NCBI GenBank assembly: GCA_009827215.1
Contig: WUAJ01000132.1
Location: 1 to 6,707, forward strand
DNA from: Phycisphaeraceae bacterium
GTDB lineage: Bacteria; Planctomycetota; Phycisphaerae; Phycisphaerales; UBA1924
Direction: 5' to 3'
DNA length: 6,707 nucleotides
Made by a program: the position numbers and the translations under genes. This document shows, piece by piece, positions 1-5,655 of this stretch. The stretch's first letter is position 1; each line of letters opens with the position of its first letter. Under the pieces are notes generated by a model. The model searched no databases and was not told the DNA's origin. It saw only the letters and a program-made list of their open reading frames with translations.

Positions 1-515
1 TCCACATCACCTGCTGAGTATTTGCGGACATATTCGAGGATGTTGTTCTCAAAAGCGAGGACAGGGATGATTTGATAGCCGGTCTTCGCGGCAAGCTGGT
101 CGACAAGAGGGAGATCTTGCGGCTCAGCCATAGCGACAGTGAGCTTCCCACGGACACGAAACATCGGGAGGACCTTGAGTCGTTCACATTCTTCCGGATT
201 GATGAGCGAGATGAGCTGAGGATCAATCAAGCCGTGACGGAGCCTCACGCCTTTGACACCTAGACAGCGTGCGAGCGAGTGAAGCAGCACCGACTCGGAT
301 ACAGTACCAGAGTTGATGAGAATCTCACCTAGTTTTTTGCCACTCGTGCGCTGCTCGGTGAGGGCTTGCTCGAGTTGATCCTCCGTGAGATGCCCCTCAC
401 TGATTAACACTTCTCCCACGAGACGAGGGCGTGACGCTGACTGTTCGATCACTTGGTCCCGATCCGGATCGATTGCTAAGCGGGTAGCGGTAGGTTGTTG
501 AGGATCGCTTGACAT
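1..515 (-). CDS. GspE/PilB-type secretion or pilus assembly ATPase, N-terminal part (cut by window edge)
   Basis: The reverse strand stays open from an ATG at 515 to the window edge, giving 171 complete residues. After a polar leader of about 30 residues come two tandem repeats of the MshEN / T2SSE N-terminal type: residues 33-55 (VGEVLI, G41, LTEDQL, ALTEQ) and 61-86 (KLGEILI, G70, SLARCLGV). The rest of the domain follows, with the family-typical LTVAMAEP at 125-132, then DLPLVDQLAAKTG and a closing ILEYVRKY helix. In this family the domain precedes a hexameric ATPase that powers type II secretion or type IV pilus assembly at the inner membrane; the Walker motifs would lie outside the window. 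The start is fixed by the TGATG overlap with the STAS stop and a GAGGAG 9 nt upstream. Some MshEN domains bind cyclic di-GMP; here the Arg usually preceding the first repeat appears replaced (Leu32). GspE, PilB or a stand-alone MshEN protein cannot be separated from this fragment. Confidence 0.85.
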   Translation of the reverse strand, partial: MSSDPQQPTATRLAIDPDRDQVIEQSASRPRLVGEVLISEGHLTEDQLEQALTEQRTSGKKLGEILINSGTVSESVLLHSLARCLGVKGVRLRHGLIDPQLISLINPEECERLKVLPMFRVRGKLTVAMAEPQDLPLVDQLAAKTGYQIIPVLAFENNILEYVRKYSAGDV

Positions 516-856
516 CAGCGGTAGCTCCTCACAGCATCTTGGACCTGCTCGTATGGTTCGAACGCGTCGGTGGTTTGTGTGACGCGCATCGTTTCGGACA
601 ATGTTTCACCGACTTCACAGATCTTGAGAGCTTGACCGAATGTGTTGAGTTCCTCTGCAATGTCAACCAATGCTTCTAGGCCTGTCGAGTCGACATACGA
701 CAGTTCGGACGCGTCTATCACAAATCGCCCGAGTGAACTGCGGATGAGGTTGCTCGCGAGTTCGTGGAACTGCTGTGCGTCCTCTTCGTTTGCGACCGGA
801 CCAGTTGGACGAAGGACCGTCACAGCGCCGATGGATTGTTGATCAAATGCCATCAT
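515..856 (-). CDS. STAS-domain protein (anti-sigma-factor-antagonist-like)
   Basis: A 113-residue single-domain STAS protein, the usual length for SpoIIAA/RsbV-type proteins. The N-terminal strand pair (AVTVLRPTGPV, 11-21) leads into a helix, then FVIDASELSYVDSTGLEAL at 45-63. In SpoIIAA-like proteins the serine of the D-S-[ST]-G motif is the regulatory phosphorylation site; here that is Ser57. Such proteins relieve anti-sigma or partner-kinase inhibition when unphosphorylated, or act as small signalling adaptors. No SpoIIAB-like serine kinase and no PP2C phosphatase lies in the window, so its partner is unknown. It starts 12 nt after the histidine kinase stop with AGGGG 7 nt upstream; Met2 is a possible alternative start. 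Its stop codon overlaps the ATG of the downstream secretion/pilus ATPase, so all three genes probably share one transcript. The STAS fold is secure; a role in sigma-factor control is not shown. Confidence 0.88.
   Translation of the reverse strand: MMAFDQQSIGAVTVLRPTGPVANEEDAQQFHELASNLIRSSLGRFVIDASELSYVDSTGLEALVDIAEELNTFGQALKICEVGETLSETMRVTQTTDAFEPYEQVQDAVRSYR
525..530 (-). promoter_or_regulatory. Ribosome binding site for the GspE/PilB-type ATPase
   Basis: GAGGAG on the minus strand, inside the last codons of the STAS gene and 9 nt before the ATG at 515. It supports that start and, with the TGATG stop/start overlap, indicates translational coupling. Confidence 0.7.
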
Positions 857-868
857 GCTGGATCCCCT

Positions 869-2719
869 TTACGCGGCGCTGTTCATCGGAGTGCGTCCCG
901 AGGGGACTGTCATGATAAAGGTTGACCCTTGGTCTAGTTCGGATTCGACTGTGATTTGACCAGAGTGCATTTTGACGATTTCGTTGGTGATCGAGAGTCC
1001 CAGACCGGTTCCGGAGATAGATTCGATCCGCTGATCTTGGGCACGGCAGAATCGCTCGAAAATCCGGGACTGATCTTCGAGCGAGATACCTATTCCCGTA
1101 TCTGATACACGAACGGTCATCGCGTCGGAAGGATCAAACTCAACCTTGACTGTGACGGTCCCGCCTGATGATGTGTACTTCAGAGCGTTACCAATGAGGT
1201 TATGGATGGCTTGTCCTAGACGATCTCGGTCTGCTTCCAAGCTCGGGAACTTCGGCGGAAGATCAAAGATCAGGTTGATCCCTTTGGATTCGGCTTGCGG
1301 TGCGTAATCACGCTGCAGTTCCTCGAACATCGCTCCAGGACGGACAGTGTCTTTGCGGATCTTCATAGATCCGGCTTCCAGCTCTGACACGCACAGCATG
1401 TCTGAGACGAGACGCTCCAAACGGCGTGATTCTGAGTTGATCATGTTGAACGCGTTGGAACGGAACTCTTCGTCTTCTGTTCCTGCGTCAATTGCTTCCT
1501 CCGCGTATAGGCGGATGTTGGTCAGCGGCGTACGGAGCTCATGCGTCGCTTGAGCGATGAAACTATTGAGTGCTTCATCAGCGTGACGCTGCTGAGTGAT
1601 ATCCTCGATATAGATCAAGCACAAGACATCGTCTTCTCTTGGGATTCGTGCAAATGTAGCACGGAGCGTCGTTGCTGATTGCTCAAGCTGGATCTCCGCC
1701 ATGAGACGACGCGGGCTATCGGGGTTCAGTGCGCGAGTAGCTGTATGAACAAGCAAGTTATTCGGATCAATCTGGCTGATTGACTTCCCATTGCTGGTTC
1801 CGACATCTACTCCAAGATATGCAGCTGCGGAGCCGTTGATGAACTGGATGTTCAGGTTTGAATCCAGTACAACCATCCCCTGTGTAAGCGAGGAGCAGAC
1901 ACTCGATAGACCAAAGGAGTCTGCAGATACAGTTGCGATGGTGCTTTCGCATTCGAGCATTGTGAGCTTTGAACTGAGCTCGTCGCGCTCCTGGAGCAGA
2001 TCATTGAATGCGCTTGCTTCTTGTCCCAGACTGGAAGCGACAAGCAGATCTGGAGTGGATGTTTGACCTTCTGCGTATCGCGTGAGTGCATTGCGGATCG
2101 CATTGACTGGCGCCGGACGCTGACGGCGTTGCAGCCATGCGAGCATCGCGAGAACTAGCCCGCTGAGTGCGGTGAGCGCTGCAGCGAGTTCGAAGCGCCA
2201 AAGCAGTTGTGAATCAGCAATCGGCATGGACTCAGCGATGAGTACTGCTGATCCGTCTTTCCCGACATGGAGCGGTTCAAAGAGGGTCAGTTGACCCAGT
2301 TGAGGATCGAAACGGGATTTGGATTCAAATGGCACTGCTGGCGCGCCCCATGAGTCTGGTAGCGAGGTCTGATATGTATCGCCAAGATCTGTAGATACCA
2401 GCGTTTGGTTGTTCGCGTAGTCGATTGAGAGTCTGAGGTAGAGTCCTGTCGCTTGAGCATCGAGGAGCAACCTTCGGATTCTGGAGAGATCACTGTCTTG
2501 GAGCGACAACTCTGTTTGCGATGCGATGAGTTGGATTGATTTGGTGAGTTCTTCGAGATGATCTTTGTGCGCGTTTTCACGGACTTGATTCACTGTCCAC
2601 CAGGTCAATGCACCAACCACTATGGTGACAATGGCGACTACGGCGAGTGTTCCCGAGGAGATGGATGTCACAGTCAGTGAAGCAAAGGGTTTGCTGGATT
2701 TGAATGACAATTTAGCCAT
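869..2719 (-). CDS. Membrane sensor histidine kinase with PAS domain
   Basis: A 616-residue sensor kinase. Residues 19-43 form a transmembrane helix, 44-171 a probable periplasmic sensor region of no family I recognise, and about 178-196 a second helix. Residues 203-250 look like a degenerate HAMP linker (RYAEG, then AFNDLL). A PAS domain spans about 271-373 (GMVVLD, IQFING, IEDIT). HisKA follows with phospho-acceptor His393 in ATHELRTPLT, then the ATPase domain: N box with Asn507 and Asn511, G1 DTGIGI (540-545), F box FERF (554-557), G2 GTGLGL (570-575). All catalytic motifs are intact, so it should autophosphorylate. The frame is open upstream to an ATG at 2947, but that would run through tRNA-Tyr and the terminator. 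The ATG at 2719 is preferred because AGGAG sits 7 nt upstream and the membrane helix follows shortly after. It leads an apparent operon with the STAS and ATPase genes. No response regulator is in view, so its phosphotransfer partner is unknown. Confidence 0.93.
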   Translation of the reverse strand: MAKLSFKSSKPFASLTVTSISSGTLAVVAIVTIVVGALTWWTVNQVRENAHKDHLEELTKSIQLIASQTELSLQDSDLSRIRRLLLDAQATGLYLRLSIDYANNQTLVSTDLGDTYQTSLPDSWGAPAVPFESKSRFDPQLGQLTLFEPLHVGKDGSAVLIAESMPIADSQLLWRFELAAALTALSGLVLAMLAWLQRRQRPAPVNAIRNALTRYAEGQTSTPDLLVASSLGQEASAFNDLLQERDELSSKLTMLECESTIATVSADSFGLSSVCSSLTQGMVVLDSNLNIQFINGSAAAYLGVDVGTSNGKSISQIDPNNLLVHTATRALNPDSPRRLMAEIQLEQSATTLRATFARIPREDDVLCLIYIEDITQQRHADEALNSFIAQATHELRTPLTNIRLYAEEAIDAGTEDEEFRSNAFNMINSESRRLERLVSDMLCVSELEAGSMKIRKDTVRPGAMFEELQRDYAPQAESKGINLIFDLPPKFPSLEADRDRLGQAIHNLIGNALKYTSSGGTVTVKVEFDPSDAMTVRVSDTGIGISLEDQSRIFERFCRAQDQRIESISGTGLGLSITNEIVKMHSGQITVESELDQGSTFIMTVPSGRTPMNSAA

Positions 2720-2726
2720 CAACGAT

Positions 2727-2731
2727 CTCCT
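2727..2731 (-). promoter_or_regulatory. Ribosome binding site fixing the histidine kinase start
   Basis: AGGAG on the minus strand with a 7-nt spacer to the ATG at 2719. It decides between this start and the longer open frame that would cross the terminator and tRNA-Tyr. Confidence 0.75.
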
Positions 2732-2821
2732 AGAGAAGCGCCATGTAAAGGGCCTCTTTAAGCGAGATCGGTGAAAAACGGGGCAGAATGAAGTGAAGGT
2801 CGATAATCGGGGGAATGGCCT

Positions 2822-2856
2822 AGAAAAACAAAGACCCTCCGATAATCGGAGGGTCT
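2822..2856 (-). terminator. Intrinsic terminator after tRNA-Tyr
   Basis: On the minus strand a perfect 12-bp inverted repeat with a single central base (2832-2856; arm AGACCCTCCGAT) is followed at once by a T-rich tract, TTGTTTTTCT. As RNA it folds into a stem of about 9-11 bp with a small loop and a U tract, the standard Rho-independent form. It lies 12 nt after tRNA-Tyr and should end the tRNA transcript, insulating the kinase operon. Its tail shares an 11-nt sequence with the terminator at 3088-3118. Confidence 0.88.
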
Positions 2857-2868
2857 GGTAAGGGGAAG

Positions 2869-2951
2869 TGGGCGCGGGTGGATTCGAACCACCGAACGCG
2901 AATGCGAGAGGATTTACAATCCCCGTCCTTTGGCCGCTTGGATACACGCCC
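2869..2951 (-). tRNA. tRNA-Tyr (anticodon GTA)
   Basis: An 83-nt class II cloverleaf. The acceptor stem GGGCGTG pairs with CGCGCCC through one G-U pair, with discriminator A. The D arm is TCC/GGA with an 11-nt loop containing GCGGCC, as in bacterial tRNA-Tyr. The anticodon stem GGGGA/TCCTC carries loop TTGTAAA, so the anticodon is GTA. The long 14-nt variable arm has a CGC/GCG stem. The T arm is GGTGG/CCACC with loop TTCGAAT. No CCA is encoded (CTT follows), so the end must be added enzymatically. It lies 30 nt downstream of tRNA-Thr, and the two are probably cut from one precursor. A TATGAT sits in that spacer (2966-2971), but no -35 box accompanies it. Confidence 0.96.
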
Positions 2952-2981
2952 CTGAATTGTCGGGCATCATAGCCCTGAAAC

Positions 2982-3054
2982 AGCCACCTCTCGGACTCAA
3001 ACCGAGGACCTGCAGATTACAAATCAGCTGCTCTATCAACTGAGCTAAGGTGGC
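2982..3054 (-). tRNA. tRNA-Thr (anticodon TGT), unusual elbow pair and stem mismatch
   Basis: A 73-nt standard-size cloverleaf: acceptor GCCACCT/AGGTGGC fully paired, D stem GCTC/GAGC, anticodon loop TTTGTAA with anticodon TGT, variable loop AGGTC, T stem CTCGG/CCGAG, discriminator T, no encoded CCA. Three positions are odd. The D loop is AGTTGATA, placing A rather than G at position 19 (3036). The T loop is TTTGAGT, placing U rather than C at position 56 (2999). These normally form the G19-C56 tertiary pair and here would form A19-U56. The anticodon stem GCTGA/TCTGC has a U-U mismatch at 29-41 (3026 and 3014). The paired 19/56 change argues for a maintained, functional gene; the mismatch is slightly against. 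It lies between the terminator after tRNA-Val and tRNA-Tyr. Confidence 0.94.
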
Positions 3055-3087
3055 GTGATCTGGTTGTCGTTCTTCGGTATTTGTCCC

Positions 3088-3118
3088 GAAAAACAAAGGC
3101 CCCGCATGGAGCGAAGCC
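3088..3118 (-). terminator. Intrinsic terminator between tRNA-Val and tRNA-Thr
   Basis: On the minus strand an 8-bp stem (GGCTTCGC with GCGGGGCC, two U-G pairs) closes the 5-nt loop TCCAT at 3098-3118 and is followed by TTTGTTTTTC. It lies about 10 nt after tRNA-Val and has standard Rho-independent form. It would end a transcript carrying tRNA-Val, possibly one that started upstream of the OmpA-like gene. It leaves only about 33 nt before tRNA-Thr, so that tRNA depends either on readthrough or on a promoter in a very short space. Confidence 0.82.
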
Positions 3119-3127
3119 GTATTTAAA

Positions 3128-3201
3128 TGGGCTATACAGGACTCGAACCTGTGACCCCCAGTGTGTCATACTGGTGCGCTAGCCAACTGCGCCAATAGCC
3201 C
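3128..3201 (-). tRNA. tRNA-Val (anticodon GAC)
   Basis: A 74-nt cloverleaf. Acceptor GGGCTAT/ATAGCCC is fully paired with discriminator A. The D arm is GCGC/GCGC with loop AGTTGGCTA. Anticodon stem CCAGT/ACTGG carries loop ATGACAC, giving anticodon GAC. The variable loop is GGGTC, and T stem ACAGG/CCTGT has loop TTCGAGT with the normal C56. No CCA is encoded (TTT follows). It starts 55 nt after the stop of the OmpA-like lipoprotein gene. No terminator with a U tract separates them, so cotranscription is possible. Confidence 0.96.
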
Positions 3202-3256
3202 GGAGCGGGGGGATTGTACCCCGCGAGTTGGTGTTCTTCCTGCTTTCGATCGTCAT

Positions 3257-3928
3257 TTAGTTGCCGAGAATGACGATTTCTACACGCCGGGAGTCTTTCT
3301 TGGTCGCTTTGGGATTGGAGGGCCCAAAGGCGGCTGAGTAGACCATATCGTTATCGACACCCTTACCGACGAGGTAGTACTCGACCGCGAGTGCCCGAGC
3401 CGCGGAGAGGTTCTCGTTGGTGTGCCATTTCGCTTTGGTTTTCACGAGTTTATCGGTATCGGTGTATCCCTCAATGCGGACATTATTGTTCGCGTAGGTG
3501 GATTTGAGCACGCCGGCAACGCGATCGAGCGTCGCTTTGGCGTCCTTGCGGAGATCAGCGGATCCTGAGTTGAACAGGACATCTGCTTCGACTCCGACGA
3601 CGATTTCACCACCTGAACGGCGTCCGACATCGACGCCGTCGATGTTCTCAAAACCGGTCGCTGGATTCGCTTGAGCAGCGGCGAGTTGGTCCGCGAGACG
3701 CTGGTTTTCACTGCGGAGTTGGTTGTTCTGATCGATGTAAGACTGGTTTGCATTGCCTGCTTGCTCAGCCGAGGATTGGAGTGCAGCGATGCGTTCGCGA
3801 AGGGTGGTGTTCTCTTCGATCGCAGCGTCGTAGTCCCTCTGTGACACTGTTTTACAGCCTGTGAAAGCGGTCAGCATGACTGCTGAGAGCAGGGTAAGTC
3901 CGAGTTTTTTGTTGATCGATCGGATCAT
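3257..3928 (-). CDS. OmpA/MotB-like peptidoglycan-binding outer-membrane lipoprotein
   Basis: A 223-residue protein with a lipoprotein signal peptide: positive N-terminus (R3, K7, K8), hydrophobic core 9-22, and lipobox FTGC with acylated Cys25. Phe at -3 is less usual than Leu. Residues 30-87 are charged, Gln/Asn-rich and heptad-like, probably a coiled-coil stalk. Residues about 108-223 form an OmpA C-terminal domain: VLFNSGSADL (117-126), VRIEGYTDTD (150-159), NLSAARALAV (173-182), and the closing RRVEIVI. Asp157 and the conserved arginines should bind the diaminopimelate of peptidoglycan; Tyr155 replaces the usual His of GHTD. The spacing between GYTD and NLSAARA resembles MotB/OmpA more than Pal, and no tol genes are nearby, so I do not call it pal. 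CGGAG lies 7 nt before the ATG. It starts 85 nt after the prepilin peptidase gene and precedes tRNA-Val. Its likely role is anchoring the outer membrane to the cell wall. Confidence 0.88.
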   Translation of the reverse strand: MIRSINKKLGLTLLSAVMLTAFTGCKTVSQRDYDAAIEENTTLRERIAALQSSAEQAGNANQSYIDQNNQLRSENQRLADQLAAAQANPATGFENIDGVDVGRRSGGEIVVGVEADVLFNSGSADLRKDAKATLDRVAGVLKSTYANNNVRIEGYTDTDKLVKTKAKWHTNENLSAARALAVEYYLVGKGVDNDMVYSAAFGPSNPKATKKDSRRVEIVILGN

Positions 3929-4013
3929 GATTTGGCTCCGTGGTTTGGGTTGTCCTTGTATGTGGTTCTTGTGGATACTCTATCCGTTTCTGCTTTATTT
4001 TGCATGGATTCTC

Positions 4014-5414
4014 TCAGGGAAGATTCAACGGGCCTTCCATACCAAAGATCTTTCCTAAACCCCATTCAATCAGGGGTTTGGCGAAGAGTACCAGTATCGT
4101 CGCGATCGCGAGTGACGGGCCGTAGGGCATGGCGCGAGAGAGCTTTCCCTTCCCAATCGCTCCGAGTGCCGCGATTCCGAGTGCGACGAAGGCGGCGAGA
4201 AAGAACGCGATGGTCGAGTCGATCCATCCCATGCAGGCGCCGACGGCGGCCATCATATGGACATCTCCGAGTCCCATCGCTTCTTTGTTGAAGAGGAGCG
4301 ATCCAAGGATACGGACGGCCCAGACGACTCCCCCACCGATGAGATACCCGGCGAGCGTCCCGGCGAGGACCACTAACCAGAGTGGTGCTTGAGTTGGAGG
4401 GAGCATCTCGCCCGTTGAGGGGTTGAAGATCCATTCTCCAGCGATACGGGTTACCAAGGTTACACTGAGCCAACCTCCGAAGAAGGCAAACAGCGCGACA
4501 GGGGCGAGGAATGCGAGTTCGCGGATCATCTCTCGGCGGGCATAAGGGTACATGATCCATTCTTGAGCAGCGGAGTGGTCGGGCTCCGTGTCCGGCTCTT
4601 CCATGGATTCAGCGAGCGACTTGTTATGTTTCTCGAGCCACTGGTCGTAGTCGGCGAAGGAGCGGGTGAGCACTCTGTATTTGAGTAGTAGGTTGGAAAT
4701 GAAGAGGCCGAAGGCCGCGCCGAGCATGATCCCGATGAAACGCCATCCACCGAGTCCTCCTGTTGGGATGGACCAGAGAGCGCCTTCAGCGGTCATCCAT
4801 CGGCTGTTTGATTCGGTAAAGTTCCAGTATCCAGGGATGACCTGTGTGAGTTGACCATGTGCGAGTTGGAACCAAAGCGCGTGTCCGGTGTGAAAGAGGA
4901 TCGCGACAACGGCGGGGACCCAGGTTAACACAAGCGGGATCGTATATGTGCGCGCGTCGATGATGGTCATCGCGACGAGGGATCCCATAAGAATGAACAG
5001 GATGACGAGGGTCGGCCAGGTCAATGCAGGGCCGTTGATTGCCCAATCTGGTGCGATGGATCCGACTGGCAATCCGAGGAAGGTCGATCCCGGCTCGACG
5101 AGGTACCAGAGGGTGTAGAGCAGTCCGAACATCAACGCGACGATAGTCTCGACGATCGGATACTCGGGAGAGATTTTGGCTTTGCAGAATCGGCACTTTC
5201 CTCGCAGGAGGATCCATCCGAAGATCGGGATATTCTCTCGCCAGGTAAGTTTGGTGTTGCACTTGGGACAGCGAGAGGTCGGACGGATGACATCCAGTCC
5301 GAGCGGGAGTCGGTATACGAGCACATTGACGAGTGATCCAATGCAGGCGCCGAAAGCCATGATAAAGCTCAGGATAATGAGCTTTGGGAGGATCATGATC
5401 AGAGCGTCAGGCAT
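4014..5414 (-). CDS. Type IV prepilin peptidase (A24 family), enlarged form
   Basis: An inner-membrane aspartic protease that removes leader peptides from type IV prepilins and type II secretion pseudopilins, and in many members methylates the new N-terminus. The N-terminal domain has a membrane helix (about 9-35, with GSLVNVLVYRLP) and two CxxC pairs, C49/C52 and C74/C77, probably zinc-binding, around NIPIFGW, as in PilD. The first catalytic Asp is 153 (IIDARTYTIP), the second Asp384 in GLGD, and the late MPYGPSLA motif is at 429-436. The enzyme is 466 residues against roughly 250-290 usually. The surplus lies between the aspartates, which are 231 residues apart, with an extra hydrophobic segment at about 224-243, an acidic cytoplasmic-looking stretch at 250-285, and another hydrophobic segment at about 298-322. 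The start has only a weak GAAAG upstream. It follows xseB by 26 nt. Function is well supported; pilus or secretion cannot be chosen from the sequence. Confidence 0.93.
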   Translation of the reverse strand: MPDALIMILPKLIILSFIMAFGACIGSLVNVLVYRLPLGLDVIRPTSRCPKCNTKLTWRENIPIFGWILLRGKCRFCKAKISPEYPIVETIVALMFGLLYTLWYLVEPGSTFLGLPVGSIAPDWAINGPALTWPTLVILFILMGSLVAMTIIDARTYTIPLVLTWVPAVVAILFHTGHALWFQLAHGQLTQVIPGYWNFTESNSRWMTAEGALWSIPTGGLGGWRFIGIMLGAAFGLFISNLLLKYRVLTRSFADYDQWLEKHNKSLAESMEEPDTEPDHSAAQEWIMYPYARREMIRELAFLAPVALFAFFGGWLSVTLVTRIAGEWIFNPSTGEMLPPTQAPLWLVVLAGTLAGYLIGGGVVWAVRILGSLLFNKEAMGLGDVHMMAAVGACMGWIDSTIAFFLAAFVALGIAALGAIGKGKLSRAMPYGPSLAIATILVLFAKPLIEWGLGKIFGMEGPLNLP

Positions 5415-5440
5415 GGGCTACTTTCATCGGCAAAGCGTGG

Positions 5441-5653
5441 TCAATCGCTGGATTCTTCGAGGTTGAGCGATTCGACACGCTGCTTTGCTTGATCGAGGAT
5501 GGCGCGGGCTTGCTTGATGAGCTTGGTGCCTTCTTCGTAGCTTTTGATGGACTCCTCGAGACCGAGTTCTCCTGACTCGATATTCTCGACGAGCGTTTCG
5601 ATCTGCTCGACAAGGTCCTCATAACGCGGTTCGTCTTTGGCTTTCTTGGGCAT
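5441..5653 (-). CDS. xseB: Exodeoxyribonuclease VII small subunit
   Basis: A complete 70-residue protein, the normal size for XseB. It is nearly all helix with the family pattern YEDLVEQIETLVENIESGEL, then SIKSYEEGTKLI, then a third helix with ILDQAKQRVESL. In the enzyme several small subunits coat the long coiled-coil arm of each XseA subunit. The complex degrades single-stranded DNA from both ends in mismatch repair and repair of trapped ends. The start is set by AGGA at 5660-5663, 6 nt upstream, overlapping the xseA stop. Only 2 nt separate it from xseA, so the two are translated from one message. The prepilin peptidase gene follows 26 nt later. Confidence 0.93.
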   Translation of the reverse strand: MPKKAKDEPRYEDLVEQIETLVENIESGELGLEESIKSYEEGTKLIKQARAILDQAKQRVESLNLEESSD

Positions 5654-5655
5654 GA

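Noticed and set aside
72..263. Plus-strand open frame of 63 residues
   Set aside because: It is antisense to the well-supported GspE/PilB-type N-terminal domain and resembles no family I know.
2746..2760. TAAAG-N5-CTTTA inverted repeat before the kinase gene
   Set aside because: Five-base arms only; too short to call an operator without conservation.
2720..2947. Upstream extension of the histidine kinase frame by 76 residues to an ATG at 2947
   Set aside because: It runs through tRNA-Tyr and the intrinsic terminator, has no fitting ribosome site, and the ATG at 2719 has AGGAG 7 nt upstream.
2966..2971. TATGAT as a -10 box for tRNA-Tyr
   Set aside because: No -35 match at a suitable distance, since it would fall in the tRNA-Thr T arm; cotranscription with tRNA-Thr is simpler.
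3973..3985. Short palindrome GGATA-N3-TATCC upstream of the lipoprotein gene
   Set aside because: Only 5-bp arms, no U tract and no promoter boxes at proper spacing; expected by chance.
3932..4291. Plus-strand open frame of 119 residues
   Set aside because: Low-complexity Arg/Ser-rich translation antisense to the prepilin peptidase; a frame shadow.
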